Part shown: positions 9,111 through 18,965 of the stretch, piece after piece | Layout: each line of letters begins with the position of its first letter | How positions within the stretch are numbered: the stretch's first letter is position 1 | Assembly: GCA_039830035.1 (NCBI GenBank) | Contig: CP140038.1 | Coordinates: forward strand, 310,001 to 374,000 | Source of the DNA: Buchnera aphidicola (Meitanaphis flavogallis) | GTDB taxonomy: Bacteria > Pseudomonadota > Gammaproteobacteria > Enterobacterales > Enterobacteriaceae | Reading direction: 5' to 3' | Length of the DNA: 64,000 nucleotides | Made by a program: the position numbers and the translations under genes | The notes under the pieces: generated by a model | The model's database searches: none | The model's input: the letters and a program-made list of their open reading frames with translations, nothing else | Told to the model about the DNA's origin: nothing

Positions 9111-10103
9111 ATGACTATTAAAGTTGGTATTAATGGATTTGGGCGAATAGGGAGAATGGTATTTAGATTAGCTCAATCTCGTTCTGATATTGAAGTATTA
9201 GCTATAAATGATTTCATTGACACAAAATATATGGCATATATGTTAAAATATGATTCTACACATGGACATTTTCCTGGAACTGTAAAAGTTAAAAATAATG
9301 TTCTTATTGTAAATAATAAAAATGTTTTTATAACTAATGAAAAAAATCCAGAACGTTTGTTATGGGGAGATTTAAACATTGATATAGTGATAGAATCTAC
9401 AGGAGTATTTCTAACTACTAACGAAGCATGTAAACATATACAGTCTGGTGCTAAAAAAGTAATAATAACTGGTCCGTCAAAGGATAATACTCCGATGTTT
9501 GTAAAAGGTGCTAATTTTGAAAAATATTCAGGTCAAAAAATAGTTTCAAATGCATCTTGTACTACTAATTGTTTAGCACCTATAGCAAAAATAATAAATG
9601 ACGAATTTGGTATTATAGAGGGATTAATGACAACAGTTCATGCTACTACTGCTGCACAGAAAACTGTAGATGGATTATCATATAAAGATTGGAGAGGAGG
9701 TAGAAGTGCATTGCAAAATATTATTCCTTCTACAACAGGAGCAGCTCAAGCTGTTGGAAAAGTATTACCTGAATTAAATAAAAAATTAACAGGAATAGCT
9801 TTTCGTATTCCTACAGCAAATGTTTCTGTAATAGATTTGACTGTTCGTCAAGAAAAGTCAGCTACTTATTCAGATGTGTGTCAAAAAATAAAAGATGCTT
9901 CTGAAACAAATATGAAAAATATTATTGGTTATACCGAAGAACCAGTTGTATCAACAGACTTTAATGGAAATGAGCTAACCTCTATTTTTGATGCTACAGC
10001 TGGATTATGTTTAAATAATAATTTTATGAAATTAATAGCTTGGTATGATAATGAAACTGGATATTCTAGTAAAGTGTTAGATTTAGTGGAATTAATTTAT
10101 TAA
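9111..10103 (+). CDS. gapA: Glyceraldehyde-3-phosphate dehydrogenase
   Basis: GapA oxidises and phosphorylates glyceraldehyde 3-phosphate with NAD. The 330-residue product (E. coli 331) has the NAD fold GINGFGRIGRM at the N-terminus, catalytic C150 in SNASCTTNC and H177 in TTVHATTA. The frame extends back to an ATG at 9096, but the ATG at 9111 aligns with the E. coli start MTIKVGINGFG and is preferred. Very high conservation fits a central, highly expressed enzyme. Two hairpins follow the stop codon directly. Confidence 0.97.
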   Translation: MTIKVGINGFGRIGRMVFRLAQSRSDIEVLAINDFIDTKYMAYMLKYDSTHGHFPGTVKVKNNVLIVNNKNVFITNEKNPERLLWGDLNIDIVIESTGVFLTTNEACKHIQSGAKKVIITGPSKDNTPMFVKGANFEKYSGQKIVSNASCTTNCLAPIAKIINDEFGIIEGLMTTVHATTAAQKTVDGLSYKDWRGGRSALQNIIPSTTGAAQAVGKVLPELNKKLTGIAFRIPTANVSVIDLTVRQEKSATYSDVCQKIKDASETNMKNIIGYTEEPVVSTDFNGNELTSIFDATAGLCLNNNFMKLIAWYDNETGYSSKVLDLVELIY

Positions 10104-10137
10104 AAGTAGAAAAATTTAATATTTAACATTCTACTTT
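10103..10137 (+). terminator. 9-bp stem-loop overlapping the gapA stop
   Basis: AAAGTAGAA (10103-10111) pairs perfectly with TTCTACTTT (10129-10137) around a 17-base loop, followed by AAAAAA rather than a U run. It may protect the gapA mRNA 3' end or act together with the larger hairpin just downstream. Confidence 0.4.
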
Positions 10138-10148
10138 AAAAAATCTAT

Positions 10149-10192
10149 AAATTTCATACTGGCATTATATTTTATAATGTCATATGAAATTT
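10149..10192. terminator. Strong 20-bp hairpin between convergent gapA and fldA
   Basis: AAATTTCATA (10149-10158) pairs with TATGAAATTT (10183-10192), and TGGCATTATA (10160-10169) with TATAATGTCA (10173-10182, one G-U in RNA), with a single bulged C at 10159 and a TTT loop. The structure is symmetric on both strands and sits between converging genes, so a bidirectional terminator is the best reading. Confidence 0.6.
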
Positions 10193-10267
10193 ATAATAAA
10201 TGAGATGTTTAAAAATAATAATTTTTATAATATTATTGTGATATACATGTAAACGCAATATATATGT

Positions 10268-10786
10268 TTATGTTATTTGTAGTTCTTTTTTTAATTGTTG
10301 CGTCCATTCAATAACTCTTTTTTCACTTTTTTTTGATTGTCGATCTTCATCTATAGCTAATCCTAAGAAATATTGATCATTATATAATGCTTTAGAATCA
10401 TCAAAAAAATAATCATTAGTTGACCATTTTCCAATAAAATTTACATGTGTTTTTTTAATATTGTTAAACAATATTCCAATACCATCACAAAAATATTCAG
10501 AATAATCTTCTTGGTCTCCACATCCAAAAAAAGCAATAGTTTTATTGCAAAAATTTATTTTTTTAAAAATTGGTAAGAAATCATCCCAATCACATTGTAG
10601 CTCGCCATAGTACCATGTAGAAACACCTAATATAACAGTATTATATTGTTCTATATCTTCTTGTTTAGAGTCAGCAATATCATAAATAGTAGAAATATTT
10701 TTTCCAAGACATGTTTGAATACGCGCAGCTATTTTTTCTGTGTTTCCTGTATCACTACCAAAAAAAATACCTATATTAGTTGTCAT
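10268..10786 (-). CDS. fldA: Flavodoxin 1
   Basis: FldA carries single electrons on FMN; in a reduced genome its key clients are iron-sulfur and radical-SAM enzymes such as BioB. The 172-residue product (E. coli 176) has the FMN phosphate loop GSDTGNTEKIA at about 10-20, the loop STWYYGELQCDWDDF in the middle, and GCGDQEDYSEYFCDG typical of long-chain flavodoxins. It faces gapA tail to tail across the strong hairpin. Confidence 0.96.
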   Translation of the reverse strand: MTTNIGIFFGSDTGNTEKIAARIQTCLGKNISTIYDIADSKQEDIEQYNTVILGVSTWYYGELQCDWDDFLPIFKKINFCNKTIAFFGCGDQEDYSEYFCDGIGILFNNIKKTHVNFIGKWSTNDYFFDDSKALYNDQYFLGLAIDEDRQSKKSEKRVIEWTQQLKKELQIT

Positions 10787-11066
10787 ATATAATCCTATTT
10801 AATAAAATGAAATATTTATTAATATTTTTTAATAAATGTATATTTTATATAAAAAATTGAAATATATTTTAATTAAAATAGTTAACATATTAAAAAATAA
10901 TGTAGATTTATCATATTGTAATATAAATTAATATTTTATTATTAAACATATTTTACATTAATTTTACAATTAAAATAGCACTATTACTTCATAATATATG
11001 CGTAAAAATAAATATAATAAAAATATTTATAAAAATTTTGTTCTAATAAAGGAAGTTATTAATATA

Positions 11067-12497
11067 ATGATAATTAATCTTGTTTGGTTTCGAAGTGATC
11101 TACGTGTACGTAACAATCCCGCACTTTACTTTGCTTGCAAAAATAATGAGTCAATTGTATTGGCTTTATTTATCTTATCTTCGAAACAACAGAAACTTAA
11201 TGTTTTTTCTGACAAAAAAATCAGTCTAATATATAAAAATATTATTGCTTTAAGTAAAGAACTAAGAAAACTTAACATTATTTTATATTATTATGAATCT
11301 ACTACTTTTTTAAAATCAATAAATTATCTTGTTCAATTCTGTAAAAAAAATAAAGTAAATAATTTATATTACAATTATGAATATGGATTTTTTCATCAAA
11401 AAAGAGATATTATGGCAATGAAGATACTTAAAAATCATTCCATTTTTTCGTATGGATTTCATGGTTCTACATTGATACAACCTGGAAAAATTACAAATAA
11501 AACAGGAAATATGTATAAAAAATATAGTTTTTTTAAAAAAAAATGTATTCAAATGTTAGAAAAAAAACAATTAAATTATATTTTTACAATCAAAAAAAGA
11601 AAAAAAATTGTAAATAACCTTAACTATAAAATTTCATCATTTCACTTCTCTTTTAAAAAATTTAATGAACAACTATTTCCAATAGGAGAAAAAAAAGTAA
11701 TTAAAAAATTAAAATTGTTTCTTAAAAATAAATTAAATAACTATAATAGTAATCATAATAGTATTTTATTAAATAGTACTAGTATGATTTCTGCTCACTT
11801 ATCTATTGGAGTACTATCACCTTTACAGTGTTTATCACTTTTATTTAAGTATCATGCAAGAACACATAAATATTCTATTGAGAAGTGTTCTTGGATCAAC
11901 GAATTAATTTGGCGCGAATTTTTCAAACATTTATTATATTTTTATCCATTACTATATAAAGAAACAACATTATGTAATTGGGAAAAAAACATAACGTGGA
12001 AAAGTAATACAAAACATTTTAATGCATGGAAAACAGGAAAAACAGGATTTCCTATTGTAGATGCTAGTATGAGGCAATTAAACCAAATAGGATGGATACA
12101 CAATCGCTTACGCATGATTACTGCTAGTTTTTTAGTAAAAAATTTATTAATTAATTGGAAAAAAGGAGAAAAATATTTTATGTCACAACTCATTGATGGA
12201 GATTTAGCATTAAATAATGGGGGATGGCAGTGGATATCTTCAGTAGGTAGCGATAGTGTTCCGTATTTTCGTATCTTTAATCCTATTTTGCAATCTAAAA
12301 AATTCGATCCAAAAGGGATATTTATCAAAAAATATATTCCTGAATTAAAAAAAATTTCTTCAGTTAGTATTCACGATCCTAGTTTATGGAATAAAAAAGT
12401 AAAAAAAGAAATTAATTATCCTCAACCGATTGTTGATTTTTCTCATTCTAGAAAAGAAGCATTAACTATATTTAGGCGCGCAAAATATAAATTATAA
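11067..12497 (+). CDS. phrB: Deoxyribodipyrimidine photolyase
   Basis: PhrB reverses UV cyclobutane pyrimidine dimers using light, with FADH and an antenna cofactor. The preferred start is the ATG at 11067, giving 476 residues (E. coli 472) that begin MIINLVWFRSDLR; AAAGGAAG lies about 12 bases upstream. The frame also reaches an ATG at 10998, but that adds 23 residues without a counterpart. FAD-domain motifs are well kept: WINELIWREFFKHL, KTGFPIVDASMRQL, WIHNRLRMITASFLVK and DGDLALNNGGWQW. Light repair persisting in an insect-bound symbiont, where mfd appears lost, is notable. Confidence 0.95.
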   Translation: MIINLVWFRSDLRVRNNPALYFACKNNESIVLALFILSSKQQKLNVFSDKKISLIYKNIIALSKELRKLNIILYYYESTTFLKSINYLVQFCKKNKVNNLYYNYEYGFFHQKRDIMAMKILKNHSIFSYGFHGSTLIQPGKITNKTGNMYKKYSFFKKKCIQMLEKKQLNYIFTIKKRKKIVNNLNYKISSFHFSFKKFNEQLFPIGEKKVIKKLKLFLKNKLNNYNSNHNSILLNSTSMISAHLSIGVLSPLQCLSLLFKYHARTHKYSIEKCSWINELIWREFFKHLLYFYPLLYKETTLCNWEKNITWKSNTKHFNAWKTGKTGFPIVDASMRQLNQIGWIHNRLRMITASFLVKNLLINWKKGEKYFMSQLIDGDLALNNGGWQWISSVGSDSVPYFRIFNPILQSKKFDPKGIFIKKYIPELKKISSVSIHDPSLWNKKVKKEINYPQPIVDFSHSRKEALTIFRRAKYKL

Positions 12498-12516
12498 CTA
12501 TATAAAAAACTAATTT

Positions 12517-13260
12517 ATGAAAAACATTACATTAGAAAAAATTATTAATAAAAAACTTAATTCTTTTCAGATTCATGATGTTATTCCAAATGGATTACAA
12601 ATAGAAGGAATTCAAGAAATTAAAAGAATCATAACTGGGGTTACAGCGTGTCAAGAATTATTAGATATTGCGGTCGAAAAAAGAGCTCAAGCTGTAATTG
12701 TACATCATGGATATTTTTGGAAAAATAGTGAAAGAACTATTACAGGAATATTAAGAAATAGAATAAAAACTATACTTGAAAATAATATTAATTTATATTG
12801 TTGGCATTTACCTTTAGATCTTCATTCTGAATTAGGAAATAACGTTCAAATAGGAAAAATTCTCAAATTGCAATTACAAGGGTATATATTACCATTAGTT
12901 CCTTGGGGAATTTTCGAACAAGAAGTGACTGAAGAGCAAATGTTAAATATAATAACACAAAAGTTCAATAGACTTCCTTTTCACTATAAATGTAATGCAT
13001 CTAAAACTATTCGTAAGGTGGCATGGTGTAGCGGGAAAGGACAGGGTTTTATCCATTCTGTTGCAAAACATGGAGTTGATGCATTTTTAACTGGTGAAGT
13101 ATCGGAAGAAACAATTCATGTTGCTAAAGAAAAAAATTTTCATTTTTTTTCAATAGGACATCATGCTAGTGAATGCGGAGGAATAATAGCATTAACTAAT
13201 TGGTTAAAAAAAATAAGTAACTTAGATGTTACTTTTATTGATGTTCATAATCCCGTTTAA
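12517..13260 (+). CDS. ybgI: NIF3 / YbgI family dinuclear metal protein
   Basis: Member of the Nif3-like family (GTP cyclohydrolase 1 type 2 annotation in databases); the physiological role in E. coli is not firmly settled. The 247-residue length equals E. coli YbgI. Metal-binding histidines are in VIVHHGYFW and the distal IGHHASECGG, with GEVSEETIH between. It follows phrB by 19 bases and is probably co-transcribed with it, as in E. coli. Confidence 0.93.
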   Translation: MKNITLEKIINKKLNSFQIHDVIPNGLQIEGIQEIKRIITGVTACQELLDIAVEKRAQAVIVHHGYFWKNSERTITGILRNRIKTILENNINLYCWHLPLDLHSELGNNVQIGKILKLQLQGYILPLVPWGIFEQEVTEEQMLNIITQKFNRLPFHYKCNASKTIRKVAWCSGKGQGFIHSVAKHGVDAFLTGEVSEETIHVAKEKNFHFFSIGHHASECGGIIALTNWLKKISNLDVTFIDVHNPV

Positions 13261-13611
13261 CGTAATTAAACATTAATTAAACGTAATTTTATATATTTTA
13301 ATTTAATTTTATTGAAAAGCATTTGAGAATAATTCATGTCCTAGTAGTTTACTTTTTTAGCAATATATTTTTCTAATTATTTAAAATTTATTGTATCTTA
13401 TATATTTTGAACTATAAAAGACCTTGTTTGAATCATGATATAAAAAAATAAATATACCAATATTACTGGTAATATTTATCATTTTTTAAAATAAAAATTT
13501 ATATAATAGACTTATTACATGTTAAAAATTACTAATTTTTATTATTAGAAATTTATAACAATATTAAATTAAAAATTGTTTCCTAAATTTTACTACTGAT
13601 TAAGGATCATT
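13261..13611. other. 351-base spacer upstream of sucA
   Basis: No gene or strong structure is seen. E. coli has the sdh genes before sucA; no sdh remnant is recognisable here. The sucA promoter should lie in this stretch. Confidence 0.5.
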
Positions 13612-16371
13612 ATGCAAAAAGACAAATTTAAAAAAAAATTAGATCTTTTATGTTTAACACGAGTTAGTAAACGTTATTTAGATAATATGCATCAAAAATT
13701 CTTAAAAAATCCTAATTCTATAGAAGAATCTTGGCGTTCTTTATTTTTAAAACTATCACACGTAACTAGTACAAATAATAAACCAAAAATATGCCGAAAT
13801 AGAAGCTCTGAAGATCAAACAAACATCAAATATATAGCATCTAATATAATTAGCACTTTTCGCAATACAGGACATATATATTCAACTTTAGATCCCTTAA
13901 ATTTAAAAAAGTACGAATCTTTTCCTAAATTAGAAATATTTTTAAATAAAAAAAATACCGAAATTATTGATCAACCTTTTTCATTAAAACTTGCAAATTT
14001 TTCTTTTCATACAATCACTTTGAAAAAATTATATTCTATATTATTTAACATATATTGCAATAATATAGGATATGAATATATGCATATGAGTTGTCTAGAA
14101 GAAAAAAAATGGATTCAAAATTACATTGAACGTGATTTTGAAAAAAATGCATTTACCTTACAAGAAAAAAAATGTTTATTAAACAATTTAATTTCAGCAG
14201 AAACATTAGAAAAATATTTTTCTTTTAAATTTCCTGGATCAAAACGTTTTTCTTTAGAAGGAGCGGAATCATTAATACCTATGTTGCAAGAAGTAATTAA
14301 TTGCGCAGCGAGATATAATATTAAAAAAATTATATTAGGTATGTCTCATCGAGGTAGATTAAATGTATTAATTAACATTCTTGATAAACCAATTCAAAAT
14401 GTATTTAATGAGTTCTTTGAAATTGCTAAAACACAAAATAGTACAAATGGAGATGTAAAATACCATATGGGCTTTAATAAAGATAGAATTACTCAATTTG
14501 GAACTATCAATTTAGATCTGAAGTTTAATCCCTCACATTTAGAAATTATTAATCCAGTAGTAGTCGGTTCTACTCGAGCATATCAAGATAATATCACAGC
14601 ACATGATAAAAAAAATATTTTTTCTTTAGTACTTCATGGAGATGCAGCTATTTCTGGTCAAGGTGTAGTACAAGAAATTTTAAATATGTCTCAAGTTAGA
14701 GGATACAAAGTAGATGGGACTATACATATAGTATTAAATAATCAAATAGGATTTACTACATCTGATTCGAACAGTTTAAGAAGCAGTAAATATTGCACTG
14801 ATATCGCTAAAATGATTGAATCACCTGTATTCCATGTTAACGCTGATAATCCAGAAGCAGCATTATTTATAATGCGCTTAGCTACTAGTTTCAAAAATCG
14901 TTTTAAAAAAGATGTATTTGTAGATCTTGTTTGTTATAGACGTCATGGACATAACGAAGTAGATGATCCATTTATTACACAGCCAGTTATGTATTCAGTA
15001 ATTAAAAAACATCCTACTGTTTGTAGTATCTATAACAAACAGTTAATAGAAACAAAAGTTATTAATCAAGACTATATAAATCATGCCATAAAAAAATATA
15101 AAAAAAAGCTTGACGAAAAGTATTCGGAATATACAAATGGAACAAAACCAAAACATGAACGTTCATTCCATAAAAATGATTCTATTATAATTTGTTCTAA
15201 AAAAATTAAAAAACTTTCTGAATATAATTTAAAAGAACTAATTAAAAAAATTAATATTCTTCCATCTAATATTGTAGTTCACAATAGAGTTTTAAAAATA
15301 TACAACGATAGATTAGAAATGGCAAATGGAAATAAACTTATAGATTGGGGTGCAGCTGAAGCATTAGCATATGCTGCTTTATTAAACCAAGGAATTTCTT
15401 GCCGATTGTCTGGTGAAGATGTGGGAAGAGGTACATTTTCTCATAGGCATGCTATTATTCATGATCAAAACAACGGTACTTTATATATTCCTTTGCAACA
15501 TATACATGATCAACAAGGAAAATTTTATATTTGGGATTCTGTATTATCAGAAGAAGCAGCATTAGCTTTTGAGTATGGGTATTCTATTAGTCAAAAAAAT
15601 ACATTAACTGTTTGGGAAGCACAATTTGGAGATTTTGCTAATGGAGCACAAGTTGTAATTGATCAATTTATTTGTTCTAGTGAAAAAAAATGGGGTATTT
15701 CATGTAATTTGGTACTACTATTACCGCATGGATATGAAGGACAAGGACCGGAACATTCTTCATCTCGATTAGAGCGATATCTTCAATTGTCTGCCGAAAA
15801 CAATATAAAAATTTGCATACCTACAACTGCTTCTCAAATGTATCACATATTATATAACCAATTATGTGATTCTATTGTCAAGCCTTTAATTATTATGACA
15901 CCAAAATCTCTTTTACGTTATCCATTATCTTTTTCGCCTTTGTTAGAATTTGAAAAAAATAATTTTCAAACAGTTATTGATGAAATTGACGACATAAATA
16001 TTGCATTTGTAAAAAGAATTATTTTGTGTTCTGGAAAAATATATTACGATTTATTAAATCAAAGACGTATAAATCGACAAACTAACGTAGTTATTTTAAG
16101 AATAGAACAATTATATCCATTTCCTAATGATGCTTTATCAAAAATACTACAATTATACTCGCATATTAATGATTTTATATGGTGTCAAGAAGAACCATTC
16201 AATCAAGGTGCATGGCTTCATAGTAAATATTACTTAAATAAAATATTATCCAGAACATCTGTTTTGGATTGTATAGGACGCCCTGAATCTTCATCTACCG
16301 CTACCGGATATATGAATGTTCATAAAAAACAACAGAAAAAATTAGTACATGATGCTTTAAACGTAAGTTAA
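13612..16371 (+). CDS. sucA: 2-oxoglutarate dehydrogenase E1 component
   Basis: Thiamine-diphosphate-dependent decarboxylase of the 2-oxoglutarate dehydrogenase complex, making succinyl-dihydrolipoyl-E2. The product has 919 residues (E. coli 933). Visible motifs include GMSHRGRLNVL, FNPSHLEIINPVV, HGDAAISGQGVVQE (ThDP region), NNQIGFTT, and the transketolase-type part SGEDVGRGTFSHRHA, PHGYEGQGPEHSS and WCQEEPFNQGAW. The start has AAGGA 7 bases upstream. It is followed after 14 bases by sucB. No lpd or sucCD lies in the window. Confidence 0.97.
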   Translation: MQKDKFKKKLDLLCLTRVSKRYLDNMHQKFLKNPNSIEESWRSLFLKLSHVTSTNNKPKICRNRSSEDQTNIKYIASNIISTFRNTGHIYSTLDPLNLKKYESFPKLEIFLNKKNTEIIDQPFSLKLANFSFHTITLKKLYSILFNIYCNNIGYEYMHMSCLEEKKWIQNYIERDFEKNAFTLQEKKCLLNNLISAETLEKYFSFKFPGSKRFSLEGAESLIPMLQEVINCAARYNIKKIILGMSHRGRLNVLINILDKPIQNVFNEFFEIAKTQNSTNGDVKYHMGFNKDRITQFGTINLDLKFNPSHLEIINPVVVGSTRAYQDNITAHDKKNIFSLVLHGDAAISGQGVVQEILNMSQVRGYKVDGTIHIVLNNQIGFTTSDSNSLRSSKYCTDIAKMIESPVFHVNADNPEAALFIMRLATSFKNRFKKDVFVDLVCYRRHGHNEVDDPFITQPVMYSVIKKHPTVCSIYNKQLIETKVINQDYINHAIKKYKKKLDEKYSEYTNGTKPKHERSFHKNDSIIICSKKIKKLSEYNLKELIKKINILPSNIVVHNRVLKIYNDRLEMANGNKLIDWGAAEALAYAALLNQGISCRLSGEDVGRGTFSHRHAIIHDQNNGTLYIPLQHIHDQQGKFYIWDSVLSEEAALAFEYGYSISQKNTLTVWEAQFGDFANGAQVVIDQFICSSEKKWGISCNLVLLLPHGYEGQGPEHSSSRLERYLQLSAENNIKICIPTTASQMYHILYNQLCDSIVKPLIIMTPKSLLRYPLSFSPLLEFEKNNFQTVIDEIDDINIAFVKRIILCSGKIYYDLLNQRRINRQTNVVILRIEQLYPFPNDALSKILQLYSHINDFIWCQEEPFNQGAWLHSKYYLNKILSRTSVLDCIGRPESSSTATGYMNVHKKQQKKLVHDALNVS

Positions 16372-16385
16372 AATAAGAGATAATA

Positions 16386-17597
16386 ATGAATAAAATTAAT
16401 ATTCTTGTTCCTGAACTTCCTGAATCAGTCAACGAAGCTATTGTTGCATCATGGTATAAAAACCCTGGTGATTCTTTAAAAGAAAATGAAATATTAGTAG
16501 ACATTGAAACTGATAAAATAGTTCTAGAAATACCATCATTATTTGATGGAATATTAGAAAGTATCATTGTAAAAAAAGGGCAAAAAGTAATTTCAGGTCA
16601 AATTATAGGAACGTTAATTAAATCAGCTGCAAATAATCATTTACCAATTAGTCATCGTAGTAAAAATGAAATTGTTGAAATACAAAAACAATTCACTTTT
16701 TCTAAAAATTATCTTAGTCCTATGGTAAGGCGGTTAATATCAATACATCATTTAAAAAATATTTACATTCAAGGTAGTGGAATAAAAGGTCGCATAACTC
16801 GCGAAGACATAATGAAATATATAAATAAAAATAATGTAAATGTTCATAATAAAAATAATTATGAGTGTCAAAAAATACTTAAAGAGAAACATAATAATCG
16901 AAATATTAAACGTATACGAATGAGTGAATTAAGAAAAAAAATTTCTGAAAGACTATCAACATCCAAAAATAATTCAGCTTCGCTAACTACCTTCAATGAA
17001 GTTAATATGGAGTCTATTTTACATTTAAGACAAGAGTATGGAGAATTATTTAAAAAAAAATATAATGTTAAATTAGGATTAATGCCTTTTTATGTAAAAG
17101 CCGTTATAGAAGCACTTAAATGTTTTCCAGAAATTAACGCTTCCATTGATCAAGACGATATTATCTACTATAAATATTTTGATATTAATATTGCTATATC
17201 AACACCTCGTGGATTAGTAGCTCCTGTACTAAAAAATGTCGATTTAATGAGTATGTTTGACATTGAAAAAAATATTCAAACACTAGCTCTGAAAGGAAAA
17301 AATTCTAAATTAACTATAGACGAATTACAAGGAGGAAACTTTACCATTACTAATGGTGGAATTTTTGGATCTTTGTTTTCTACTCCGTTAATTAACCCAC
17401 CTCAATCAGCTATTTTAGGTATACATGCTATTAAAGAACGACCAATGGTTGTAAAAGGTAGCATAAAAATACTTCCTATGATGTATTTAGCATTAACATA
17501 TGATCATCGTTTAATAGATGGAAAAGAATCAGTAGGATTTTTACTAAGAATAAAAGAACTATTAGAAGATTTTAATAGAATTACTATTAGTGTTTAA
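16386..17597 (+). CDS. sucB: Dihydrolipoyl succinyltransferase (E2 component)
   Basis: Forms the core of the 2-oxoglutarate dehydrogenase complex and transfers the succinyl group to CoA. The 403-residue product (E. coli 405) shows the lipoyl domain with DIETDKIVLEIPS (lipoyl lysine in ETDK), a peripheral subunit-binding domain (SPMVRRLI to GRITREDI, about 115-140), and the catalytic domain ending with TYDHRLIDGKESVGFL carrying the active His and Asp. Co-transcribed with sucA. In E. coli sucC and sucD follow directly; here the operon ends in a hairpin. Confidence 0.97.
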   Translation: MNKINILVPELPESVNEAIVASWYKNPGDSLKENEILVDIETDKIVLEIPSLFDGILESIIVKKGQKVISGQIIGTLIKSAANNHLPISHRSKNEIVEIQKQFTFSKNYLSPMVRRLISIHHLKNIYIQGSGIKGRITREDIMKYINKNNVNVHNKNNYECQKILKEKHNNRNIKRIRMSELRKKISERLSTSKNNSASLTTFNEVNMESILHLRQEYGELFKKKYNVKLGLMPFYVKAVIEALKCFPEINASIDQDDIIYYKYFDINIAISTPRGLVAPVLKNVDLMSMFDIEKNIQTLALKGKNSKLTIDELQGGNFTITNGGIFGSLFSTPLINPPQSAILGIHAIKERPMVVKGSIKILPMMYLALTYDHRLIDGKESVGFLLRIKELLEDFNRITISV

Positions 17598-17634
17598 TAT
17601 ATAAACATTATCATTAAACATAAAAAACTATTTT

Positions 17635-17662
17635 TTGGTGCTATGATAAATCTTAGCACCAA
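17635..17662. terminator. 9-bp perfect hairpin between convergent sucB and pal
   Basis: TTGGTGCTA (17635-17643) pairs perfectly with TAGCACCAA (17654-17662) around a 10-base loop. It is much richer in G+C than its surroundings and lies between converging stop codons, so a shared terminator for sucAB and pal is likely, although neither side has a long U run. Confidence 0.6.
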
Positions 17663-17677
17663 TATAAAACATTGCAT

Positions 17678-18175
17678 TTATGAATATATTATAACTGCTC
17701 TTCTATTTTTTGAATAAGCATCTTCTGTATTCCCAATTTTCGCTGGTTTTTCTGAACCATAAGATACGGTAGAAATTTGATTAGACGGTATTCCTTTACT
17801 TTCTAAATATAATTTTACTGCTTCAGCACGACGTTTTCCTAAATCAATGTTATATTGTTTTGGTCCTCTTTTGTCAGCATGTCCTTCAATAACAACACTT
17901 GCTTCAGGATGATTATACAAAAACGTAACAGTACTATTTAATATTTTAGAAAATTTTGCATTGACATTAGATGTATTTAAGCCAAAATAAATTGTATTAT
18001 CTTGTTGCACATCATCAAATGGTTTAATGATATTAGAATCTTCTTGAGTATCTATTATAGGATTATTTTGATCCGCAATTATTGGATTAAGTTTGTCTTT
18101 CTGAAAACTACATGAAAACATTGCTATTATTGGCAAAAAAAGAGTTAATATTTTAAATATTTTATTTAATTTCAT
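17678..18175 (-). CDS. pal: Peptidoglycan-associated lipoprotein
   Basis: Pal is anchored in the outer membrane by its lipid and binds peptidoglycan through an OmpA-like domain. The product has 165 residues (E. coli 173). A signal peptide with K residues and the stretch LTLFLPIIAMFSC precedes the lipidated Cys (about residue 22); the lipobox MFSC departs from consensus. Serine at +2 predicts outer-membrane sorting by the Lol system. The OmpA-like core is intact: YFGLN, VVIEGHADKRGPKQYN, LGKRRAEAVK and YGSEKPA. No tolB or tolQRA is present next to it. Confidence 0.96.
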   Translation of the reverse strand: MKLNKIFKILTLFLPIIAMFSCSFQKDKLNPIIADQNNPIIDTQEDSNIIKPFDDVQQDNTIYFGLNTSNVNAKFSKILNSTVTFLYNHPEASVVIEGHADKRGPKQYNIDLGKRRAEAVKLYLESKGIPSNQISTVSYGSEKPAKIGNTEDAYSKNRRAVIIYS

Positions 18176-18965
18176 TCATAGTTCCTATGATTCAATACGT
18201 TTTTATATTATTTTGAATATTGTGTATTACAAACTTTAAAATATTTGATGTTAATGTCAAATATAAATATATAAAATTATTTTAATATATATTTAATGTT
18301 AATATTAATAATAATGATATAAAAATGTGTTTATGTTTTTTATTTATTAAAGTATAATTTTAAAACTACTTGACATTCTATAAATTTTGTATATAAAACA
18401 AATTTCATTTTAATCTATATTTGTACTTTTGTACAAATATTAAATTATACGGAAATATTTAATTTATATAAATAATAATATTTTTTATTTTAAATTTATC
18501 ACTCATAAAAAATAAATCAACTTGTGATTAAATTATTTTTTATACATAAAACATTTAACAATGTATAAAATGCAAACATTATAACAAATAATAATTCGTT
18601 TAAATTATGGTATACAAACTATAAATTTATTATACATCAAATACAATTGGCAATTGAAAAATTAAATTAATATTTTAATGAAAAATAAAAAAAAATATAA
18701 TGTTATTACTTTGATTACTAAACGTATTTTATCATGAATCTAACAAAATATTGTTAAATAATTTACATAGTTATTTAAAAATTTTATAATATTACACAAT
18801 ATATGAAAGCTTACATTTTGCATATATAACTATTTTGAAAAATAAAAAAATATTAAAGTATTTTTTAAGAAATATTATTCTTTCATAAAGTAAAAACATT
18901 TTTTCATAATTGTATAAAACGATATCAAGAATTATCAACATAAATCATTACAAGGTTGAATTATT
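18176..18965. other. 790-base gene-free spacer between pal and gpmA
   Basis: E. coli has ybgF, a tRNA cluster, nadA and aroG in this interval. I looked for tRNA cloverleaf sequences and for protein frames and found neither. It holds the divergent promoters of pal and gpmA and is otherwise featureless A/T sequence. Confidence 0.6.

Noticed and set aside
11942..12328. 128-codon minus-strand frame opposite phrB
   Set aside because: Antisense of the conserved FAD-binding part of phrB; codon pattern explained by that gene.
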